Shown here piece after piece: positions 56,116 through 64,000 of a DNA stretch of 64,000 bases (position 1 is the stretch's first letter; each line of letters begins with the position of its first letter). Below the pieces are notes generated by a model that worked only from the letters and a program-made list of their open reading frames with translations, ran no database searches and was not told the origin of the DNA. Source of the DNA: Platycnemis pennipes (taxonomy: Eukaryota; Arthropoda; Insecta; Odonata; Platycnemididae); contig OW121851.1 in NCBI GenBank assembly GCA_933228895.1, forward strand, positions 124,543,624-124,607,623. The letters run 5' to 3'. The translations under genes and the position numbers were made by a program.

Positions 56116-57769
56116 TCGTATGAAGTATTTTTATCGTTCAATGGTGCATATAAGCACAGCACTGAGTAATACTAAAGTCATCATTGGATTGGAAAGGACA
56201 TTGAAGGAATGTGCGAAAAAGGATTTACGGGATGGGTACCTTAAGGGGGATATGCACTTGGTGCCTTGGTTCCTATTGACGATCACCGTACAGTCTACAT
56301 AACTTGCCGGTGTTGCTGTGGCAATGTGTATGAGGTCATAGGCAAGGCCATATCGATATACAGGCCTGCTACATGGGATAAAAAAATCTCTGGGACGTCA
56401 CGAAAGAAATCAGAACGAAAGGTATGGCTCAATTGTTTCCCGGCTTGTTTATAGGACTTTTATTGTTGATATATGTATGTTCATGGTTGGGAGTGAGAAA
56501 CGCGCTGCTTAAACGTAAGTAGTAGCGTTTATTTACACTTTAGTGTAATACTAATACTTTATGTGTTTCTTTGTGGTTGTATGGCATGACAAATAATGCA
56601 TTTACTAATTCATTCAACAATCTTATCAAGCACGCTGAAAATGACGATGCATGCATGACGACGAAAATGCCTGCATAAGTTTGAAAATGAAAAATTTTGA
56701 GTAATGAAGGAAAACCACAAAGTTACTGTGGAAAGAGTTATTCTCACGTCACATTTTCTTTCTCATGGAATTCCTTCCATAAGCATTTCCTTTTACCATT
56801 CTACGCCTAAAAGCACATTATGGGCATGATTTCCTCCATGCATAGGGATGTTTTGTAGTATTAGACTTACCTATCATTCCGTCTGGTTGGGCGGAGGGAG
56901 TGCCTTCCTAGTTCCTACTACGTTATTCTCGGATGACTTCCGCAAATCTGACCGCCTTAATCAAAATTTCCAATCTACCTTTTTTATTTTGAAGAGTCAT
57001 TTCAGATTTACGATCTGTTTGGTAAAAATTGGTATAGTGACATCAGTTTGCAATCCAGCTTTGGTTGAAGTTTATTTCAGAGCCCATTACATGAAGAAAT
57101 GGAATTCTTGCGAATAAATCAAATTTCTCTTCGTGACTTTCCTTTGTCAACATCGGATTGCATTTGTCTGTCCTAGACGACGGTAAAAGAAGAGACATTT
57201 CTCATTCTGTGACAGTTTCCCCTTTCTAGTTCCCTATTCTCCTCGGAGGCTGAGAAATGAGGCCGGCTTGATTTGAATGGGAAAATTGATTTCTCATTCG
57301 CCCACATTTCTTTTTACCGAAGTGGCGGCGGTTCGATCGACTTTATTTTGCCCTCTATGAGAAGCCGGAGCTGTTTTTAAGACGTGATAACGCTGAAGTG
57401 TGCTATCTTTAGGGAGTCACTTTAAATTTTGTCAACTTACAATACTGGATAGTAAGAACACCGTTTATGTATCAAGCACGTTGTGCATTATATGTTATGG
57501 TTTTGATGATTTTTTAAATGTGTCATTGTATGTTAAGAAGTCGGCATTCTGCATCATGAATATTCGCGGCATTTTGCCTTCCAGCATACTTTTATGCTAA
57601 ATGGTGCCTGAGGGTGATGGCTTTTTAATACAGATAGCAGAAGTGAGTATGAAGATATGTAGACTACCGTGAAATCGATCCGCTTTATAATTTTTGACTG
57701 GAAAAAGTAGCTGTGATTTTTTAACTAGCATTAGATTTTATTCTTCATTTTAATGCACGCCGGTATTTA
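56116..57769. other. Intergenic DNA, nothing recognised
   Basis: Several unrelated short frames (56120-56302, 56266-56454, 56848-57117, 57400-57600) with no motif. No repeat was recognised. Confidence 0.4.
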
Positions 57770-57830
57770 TTAAACCCTTGCCAGTGACCCTTGCGGTGAC
57801 TTCCAGTATATTTTGTAGATCTAGGTGTAA
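57770..57830 (+). repeat. Degraded copy of the non-LTR 3' hairpin tail
   Basis: AACCCTTGCCAGTGACCCTT, GCGGTGACTTCCAGTATATT and TTGTAGATCTAGGTG follow the tail order. Confidence 0.55.
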
Positions 57831-57879
57831 TAGATGATTTTGGAGATGTAATGTTCTTTAACACTTAATAATTTTAATC

Positions 57880-58060
57880 GCGAATCGGAACGTCTTCGTG
57901 TATCAGGTTGGTGTGGCGACTAAATTACCCCCTTCCTATCGTAAGGGTTTAGGTTCGGATCCCGGCCGAGGCAGATATTTTTCAATTGTTGTCCGGTCCC
58001 TCGTTGAATCCTTTTTGAGTGAAATTCAAGGTCGCCGTCCGTCGGACGGGGTTATAAGCT
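57880..58060 (+). repeat. tRNA-derived SINE (family A), plus strand
   Basis: TTGGTGTGGCGACTAAATTA, then the B-box TTTAGGTTCGGATCCCGGCC, then ATTGTTGTCCGGTCCCTCG. B-box plus 'TCCGGTCCCT' body spacing matches the minus-strand copy at 5041-5300, supporting one family. The plus frame at 57898-58179 runs through it and is not a gene. Confidence 0.6.
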
Positions 58061-58999
58061 TCAGACCCCTCGATGCCTTTCGTGAAGAGCAGTTTATTAC
58101 CGACACTGCGTTTCTCTTCACCTTAGCTCCGTTTCACGACAAAAATCCATCCTTTCAGCCGCATTATTGGTGCTACTGATCTCAGCTACTGGTGGAGTCC
58201 TTCCCCTCCCCCCCCTTCCCCTACCAGTTTCTACTATGTTATTGGGTCATGAGAGAATACAGATTATATCCTCTGGAATTGGGCACATCTCTTAGAGTCC
58301 GAATGAAATAATGAGAGACAAAGCTAAATTCTTGTAGGGGGTAAAAGCTACGATCGGAAGTAGCAGACTGAGAATGCCATTCTAATGAGGTCTAGGAGGT
58401 CAAAGGTCAAGCAATGTTCGAATTCTCGGAAAGGCGGTGACATGCATGAAATATTTTATGGATGAGAAAAAATGAACTGCACCACTCTCCTGTCCTGAAT
58501 GGGGAAAATTACCTCAGCATGGTCGCCACTCAAATAGGTAACGATATCTCCGAACTATTGACATTCTAATTTTACTTGTTTCATAACTATCCAAGCTGTC
58601 TAAAAAAAGGCTATTTAAATGAAATGCGATGAAAAAGCAGTAACTCTGGAAGTCATACGATGTACTTTCATCACTTAGAGAAATCATTACTCTGTGACAG
58701 TTAGTGATGCTATAACCATACTGGAGATTTTATGTAATGAACTGGTGAAGTATATTAGAAGGCATAATAAGAGTATGCTAAAGTCGACACTGAGTTTCTC
58801 CCCTTTCTTCCCAACTGCCCATCCAATACTTCCATACTGCCCTATCGAATACAATACTTCACACTTTATCTTCATCAGACCATTATAGCACGTTTCAAAT
58901 GCAACCAAGACTAGACTTTTCTTTTTCTGCTATAGTCCTAGCATCAGTTCCATAAAGAAGCACGCTCTAAATGTAAGTTGGAATAAAACTCAGAGTTTT
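58061..58999. other. Intergenic DNA, nothing recognised
   Basis: Short frames only. A C-rich run at 58204-58222 was noted. No repeat was recognised. Confidence 0.4.
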
Positions 59000-59201
59000 A
59001 AGGACATTGTTTCAGATTTTTCGTTGGAGATTTGGTACGCAAAAAAATAATTTCGATGCATTTAAAATGGAACTACATTTCGAGTTTCCATTGTGAGTTT
59101 AGCCGACGTACTAGAAAAATCGGGTATGTAACAGTTAGCAGATTGTTTTTCGACAGGAAATCATGCCTGATGTGGATTCTCTTTCTAACGCAGTCTCTTA
59201 A

Positions 59202-59734
59202 GCAACGTTTACACGTAGCAGTTGACTGCTATGACAGTTGCGAGATGCGCGATATATCTATATCGCTACTGCTATGATGCGCCTGCACCAACTTCCATGC
59301 AGCTCAAAGCCGCCATTTAGGCGTTGTCATAACAAATAAAAAGAGTTTTGTTTCAATAGCGAATGATGCTTTAATTTTCATGAAATTCTTCAAGCAATAA
59401 ATTCCACTTTCATTTATTTTTTTTGTTTCCATTCTTTAAAGAGTAGAATATTCCCTTTGGGGTGGGATATCTTTGTTATAATATCCAAATTCTCGGCATC
59501 AGTCGTGTATTGCTTTCCGTTGGCGATTGTTGCCATTGTGTTGGATACATTTCCGCTGGAAAGTAGACGGGCTCCAACTTTGCTAATAACTCGAACGTGG
59601 ATCGATAGTGTTCGACGTCTGTCCAGTATCGACCTGAACTCGTATCGCAGTTGCTATTTACACATGCGAGCGGGGCTCAATAGTTGTTAGCAGTTCACTG
59701 TCATAGCAGTGAACTGCTACGTGTAAACGCACCT
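59202..59734. mobile_element. TTAA-flanked MITE, copy 1
   Basis: 533 bp with inverted ends: left GCAACGTTTACACGTAGCAG, right (inverse) AGGTGCGTTTACACGTAGCA, about 30 bp similar. It is flanked by TTAA at 59198-59201 and 59735-59738. No transposase ORF. The TTAA duplication is typical of piggyBac-type elements, but the termini do not start CCC, so superfamily assignment is open. Confidence 0.75.
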
Positions 59735-60450
59735 TTAAGTTGGTTTCCAGGGTAATCTGTGGGCGTAGATAAATGAAAATGTTGCTCTACCTCTAACCCA
59801 TTCACACAGTATTCTTGCAGTCTAACAATAAGTGGAATATAACTGCATTGTGTGTGTCTCTTAAACACTCCACCCACCTGCGAAGCTTAGCTTGAATTTC
59901 CTCCAAACGGTCCACGTATCCTCACGGTTTGGGACGCCTCTAAGTGCTTGAAGAAGTTAAACCATATTTGTGTGTGAACAAGAGCTCTAGGTGTTCGTTT
60001 TGGAATGTGGAATTATTAGCATCATTACTCAGCAGAATTCTCGGATAAGGACAACATTTTTATAAATTACACTCCATCATATGCAAAACTCAAAAATACT
60101 ACTTTCAAACGTACCGATTGGTAGTGAATTTCCGTAGCGATGCTTGCTTGATTACGAGAGCCGAGTTTTCTCCTCATGCCTTTGAAGTTTACTTCGGGTT
60201 GCTAGCTTATTGGCTTATTCTCATTGTCCTTAGACTATGGCTATCATCAAGGACATTGTTTCAGATTTTTCGTTGGAGATTTGGTACGCAAAAAAATAAT
60301 TTCGATGCATTTAAAATGGAACTACATTTCGAGTTTCCATTGTGAGTTTAGCCGACGTACTAGAAAAATCGGGTATGTAACAGTTAGCAGATTGTTTTTC
60401 GACAGGAAATCATGCCTGATGTGGATTCTCTTTCTAACGCAGTCTCTTAA

Positions 60451-60983
60451 GCAACGTTTACACGTAGCAGTTGACTGCTATGACAGTTGCGAGATGCGCG
60501 ATATATCTATATCGCTACTGCTATGATGCGCCTGCACCAACTTCCATGCAGCTCAAAGCCGCCATTTAGGCGTTGTCATAACAAATAAAAAGAGTTTTGT
60601 TTCAATAGCGAATGATGCTTTAATTTTCATGAAATTCTTCAAGCAATAAATTCCACTTTCATTTATTTTTTTTGTTTCCATTCTTTAAAGAGTAGAATAT
60701 TCCCTTTGGGGTGGGATATCTTTGTTATAATATCCAAATTCTCGGCATCAGTCGTGTATTGCTTTCCGTTGGCGATTGTTGCCATTGTGTTGGATACATT
60801 TCCGCTGGAAAGTAGACGGGCTCCAACTTTGCTAATAACTCGAACGTGGATCGATAGTGTTCGACGTCTGTCCAGTATCGACCTGAACTCGTATCGCAGT
60901 TGCTATTTACACATGCGAGCGGGGCTCAATAGTTGTTAGCAGTTCACTGTCATAGCAGTGAACTGCTACGTGTAAACGCACCT
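60451..60983. mobile_element. TTAA-flanked MITE, copy 2 (by tandem duplication)
   Basis: Identical to 59202-59734, offset 1,249 bp. It was created by the segmental duplication, not by an independent insertion, because the flanking DNA is duplicated too. Confidence 0.8.
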
Positions 60984-61539
60984 TTAAGTTGGTTTCCAGG
61001 GTAATCTGTGGGCGTAGATAAATGAAAATGTTGCTCTACCTCTAACCCATTCACACAGTATTCTTGCAGTCTAACAATAAGTGGAATATAACTGCATTGT
61101 GTGTGTCTCTTAAACACTCCACCCACCTGCGAAGCTTAGCTTGAATTTCCTCCAAACGGTCCACGTATCCTCACGGTTTGGGACGCCTCTAAGTGCTTGA
61201 AGAAGTTAAACCATATTTGTGTGTGAACAAGAGCTCTAGGTGTTCGTTTTGGAATGTGGAATTATTAGCATCATTACTCAGCAGAATTCTCGGATAAGGA
61301 CAACATTTTTATAAATTACACTCCATCATATGCAAAACTCAAAAATACTACTTTCAAACGTACCGATTGGTAGTGAATTTCCGTAGCGATGCTTGCTTGA
61401 TTACGAGAGCCGAGTTTTCTCCTCATGCCTTTGAAGTTTACTTCGGGTTGCTAGCTTATTGGCTTATTCTCATTGTCCTTAGACTATGGCTATCATCGGT
61501 GTGAAAAAAGTGTGATGATCACGTTTCTCCACAAATACG

Positions 61540-62165
61540 GAAAGCGCCCCTTCGACGCATGCACTCACAGATGCACGCATTTGAAATAATCGCTCGTCCT
61601 TTGTTTACATCCGGCCTCTCTCAGAGAATTGACATCGATATTTGCGTCGGAAATCCTTTTGCACGCGACCGCATTCATCGTCGGCCAAGGCTCTCTCCTT
61701 TTCTCTCCACCGCTGTCGATTCCGTTCTTCTCGGATTTGCGTCTAATCTCCAGTCGGACAGGCAGTGCGTGCTTCCATCCTCAGGCAAACCCGCGGGTTT
61801 TCTCGCGTTTATACGAGTGTCGTGTTTCTGCGCGTCCATTTCTGCGATTGCGAGGAGATTGCTTCCGGGTCGCGTAACGACGCGAAGCGCAGGAGGACGT
61901 TGCTTCCACGTCTCGGCGCATGCGCGACGCTTTTCGCGGCCCTGCTTTCTTTTTTTTTCCTTCCTTCCATCCCGTTCCCACGTCCCTGACGGGTCGCTTA
62001 ACCCATCGCGTAAGAATTGTTTGCAGCCCAGAAGTGTGTCACTCACTCTGTCCGGCGTGTATGGAAATGGACGGCAATTTCCCGCGATAATGGAGTCCAC
62101 GACTTCGACAGAGAGTTTTCCAACTGTCATGTTTTGTAGTCACGTCGCGTCGGCCATGATATCCC
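61540..62165. promoter_or_regulatory. CpG-rich block, possible promoter/first-exon region
   Basis: About 620 bp noticeably GC- and CpG-rich in an AT-rich setting, open on both strands (plus 61559-62194, 211 codons; minus 61675-62130, 151 codons). Neither translation has recognisable domains and both are biased as expected for CpG-rich non-coding DNA. It could be a promoter/5'UTR or a piece of a GC-rich element. No TATA box or splice donor was confirmed. Confidence 0.3.
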
Positions 62166-62189
62166 GGCTTAGCATTGAGACAGTAGGAT

Positions 62190-63070
62190 TATAATCCCAC
62201 GCTCAATTACAAGCTCCTGGTTTCTTGGCTGAGGCTGTATGCTTCTCAACTGAGTGGGTACATCACATTTTACATGAATATTTGGACATGAAGAAGCTAT
62301 CCCCGCGATGGGTGCCGTGATTGCTCACACTCGACCATAAGCGCAACCGTATGACCACTTCAAAGGAGTGTTTGGCAATGTTCAGCCGCAATCAGAACGA
62401 TTTTTTGCGCCGTTTCGTTTTCATAGACGAAACATGGATCCATCACACCACATCAGCGACCAGGAAACAATCAAAGCAGTGGGTTTCTTCGGGTGAACGT
62501 GCACCAAAGAAGGCCAAGGTGGGTCGATCGGCCAGCAGGTTCATGGCCAAAATTTTTGGGATGCACGCGGTATGATTGATTCACATTGATTAGCTTGAAA
62601 AGGGTAAAACGATCACCGGCGAATATTTGTCAGAGCTTTTGGACAGATTCAATATTGATATGAAGCAGAAACTACCGCATTTAGCCAGGAAAAAGTATTA
62701 TTCCAAGACAATGCACGGGTGCACACGTGTGAAGTCACCATGGCAAAAATCCATAAATTGAGCTACGAACTGTTACCCCATCCAACATATTCTCCAGATT
62801 TAGACCCCTGCGACTACATATTTCCCGTTTCCAAAGCTGAACAAATGGCTGGGTGGTAAGAGATTTGGGTTGAATGAAGGGGTCATCACTGAAACAAAAG
62901 CCTATTTTGAGGGTCTTGAGAAAACCTATTATTTGGAAGGAATAAAAAAATTGGAAAAACGCTGGACTAAATGTATAGAGCTATAAGGAGACAATCTTGA
63001 GAAATAAAACGCTTATTTGCCGAAGAAAATATCTTTTATCCAAAAAGTCACTGACTTATAAAACTACCCT
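62190..63070 (+). pseudogene. Decayed mariner transposase with 3' end
   Basis: Plus-strand blocks in order: HILHEYLDMKKLSPRW, LTLDHKRNRMTTSKECL, NDFLRRFVFIDETWIHH (first catalytic Asp), KQSKQWVSSGERAPKKAKVG, KGKTITGEYLSELLDRF, PHLARKKVLFQDNARVHTCE (second Asp), LSYELLPHPTYSPDLDPCDY (third Asp region), KAYFEGLEKTYYLEGIKKLE. At least three frame changes and several stops occur. The 3' terminus is probably near GACTTATAAAACTACCCTCG (63052-63071). The N-terminal DNA-binding half is missing. Confidence 0.85.
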
Positions 63071-63784
63071 CGTAATATATGGACGGCTCCTTAAAACGCT
63101 TTCAAACCTCGGAAATACTTAACCAGATGTCCAGGCTAAAAAACTAAATGGCGCAGCTTGCTCAAAATTTCACAGTAGTCTATTAATAGACAGCAGTTGA
63201 CCGGAGTAGCGTTGCATTTAAAGTTACTGCGCGGGAAATTCAAAACGCCCCAGGCTTATCAAACTTCCCTCGTATGTAACGCTTAAAGAGAAGGCGTCGG
63301 GCCAAGCGTTATGATGCGTTATCAGCAGTATTCAATTTTATTGGGATAATGATAAACTTGAATTAAATCTTTGTTCAAATAAAATTGATGGCAAAAATAA
63401 TAATAGGTAATCGGATACATAATTTATCATTGAGAAATAAATTAGGTATTTATAAATATTGTCTGTTTATCAATCACAAAAAATAACTTATTTGCAGCGT
63501 TACGTCATTTAAAAGAGGGTCTTAAAGAATGTTTTGGATCGCAATGGAGTGGTGTCGTAAAAGAGAAAAATCAGTATTACGTAACGCATGGATATCCCCT
63601 CAAAACAGTCTTCCGCTATTAACGCTTCTGTCTCTTAGATGCTCTCTTTGTATCCCGAAGTAGGTATCACATCAACAGAACGTCCTAATCCAATGATAGT
63701 TAACGTTAGCGAGATGTAACTGGCCCAAAGCGGAAACATTTTCGTAGTCTGGAGAGAAATCAAGCTGAGACTAGCGAATGTATA
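63071..63784. other. Intergenic DNA, possible second terminal sequence
   Basis: No gene. CTTATCAAACTTCCCTCGTA (63257-63276) resembles the mariner end at 63052-63071, hinting at a second, otherwise unrecognisable element end. Confidence 0.35.
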
Positions 63785-63925
63785 CTCAAGCCGGCCGCGG
63801 TAGTTTTAGTCAGTAAAGTGCCGGCCTGGCAACCAAAAGGTCGCTGGATTTAATCCCGCCTCGCGTAAGGGTTGTTGAGTTGCCTTAGGTTCAATATTTG
63901 GATTTTGATTTGGTTACGCGGTGCG
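63785..63925 (+). repeat. tRNA-derived SINE (family B), plus strand
   Basis: CGCGGTAGTTTTAGTCAGTA, GCCGGCCTGGCAACCAAAAG, GTCGCTGGATTTAATCCCGC. A tRNA-like head with decayed A- and B-boxes followed by TCGCGTAAGGGTTGTTGAGT. Shares the ACCAAAAGGTCGC core with the copy at 56 kb. Confidence 0.6.
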
Positions 63926-64000
63926 ATATAGCCTAAGCAGTTGGAGCTCCTAAAATCTAAATCTACACTACTCCGACTACTGACTGCTTTATAAAATGAA

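Larger units (their letters stand above)
59000..61497. repeat. Apparently exact 1,249-bp tandem duplication
   Basis: 59000-60248 and 60249-61497 appear identical throughout: the same start AAGGACATTGTTTCAG, the same end GACTATGGCTATCATC, and all embedded frames (81 and 77 codons) identical. The head-to-tail join has no inserted bases. It is either a very recent duplication or an assembly artefact. Each unit carries one MITE. Confidence 0.92.

Noticed and set aside
61559..62194. 211-codon plus-strand ORF
   Set aside because: Lies in a CpG-rich block open on both strands with no recognisable domain; insufficient to call a gene.

Overview
The window looks like AT-rich eukaryotic, arthropod-type (probably insect) nuclear DNA. 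It holds almost no host gene signal and is densely filled with repeats from many mobile-element classes: non-LTR retrotransposons of at least three lineages (Tx1-like, RTE-like, Jockey/CR1-like), Penelope-like elements (PLEs), two mariner fragments, a Tc5/pogo-like DNA transposon with very long inverted termini, tRNA-derived SINEs, a TTAA-flanked MITE, a 348-bp satellite and microsatellites. No bacterial operon, rRNA, bona fide tRNA gene or CRISPR array was seen. Most short open frames are chance frames or fragments of dead elements. The species cannot be fixed from sequence alone.

Layout. 0-13 kb: RTE-like and Jockey/CR1-like reverse-transcriptase (RT) debris, two SINEs, and a nest of RTE copies at 9.6-12.6 kb with striking fold-backs. 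13-23.4 kb: mostly featureless AT-rich DNA, with one SINE-like copy, a 5'-truncated non-LTR element ending in (TTA)n (16.75-17.6 kb) and a fold-back made of two PLE-type tails (21.75-21.93 kb). 23.4-29.86 kb: the centrepiece, a full-length GC-rich Tx1-like retrotransposon with both ORFs intact, bracketed by (AC)n on both sides. 30.9-32.9 kb: a 348-bp satellite array. 33.07-33.25 kb: six perfect palindromes packed into 177 bp. 34.6-38 kb: a mariner fragment and a non-LTR 3' end with an intact-looking 3'UTR hairpin. 40.3-41.7 kb: two or three phase-compatible exons of an unidentified minus-strand gene, the only plausible host coding sequence. 41.4-52.2 kb: many 5'-truncated copies of the non-LTR 3' hairpin, a PLE 3' end, a 171-bp tandem duplication and a second PLE-tail palindrome. 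52.8-55.5 kb: a complete but inactivated Tc5-like transposon with ~340-bp terminal inverted repeats (TIRs) and a TAA target duplication. 56-64 kb: more SINEs, an apparently exact 1,249-bp tandem duplication containing a TTAA-flanked MITE, a CpG-rich block and a decayed mariner.

How the parts relate. The only entries able to act together as a working unit are ORF1 and ORF2 of the Tx1-like element: an RNA-binding Gag-like protein and an endonuclease/RT polyprotein made from one bicistronic RNA. The dispersed short hairpin repeats are explained by the 3'UTR of the non-LTR copy at 37.2-37.95 kb. The two large palindromes at 21.8 and 51.6 kb are explained by head-to-head PLE-type tails. Calls rest on motif recognition by eye; no alignment or database search was run.
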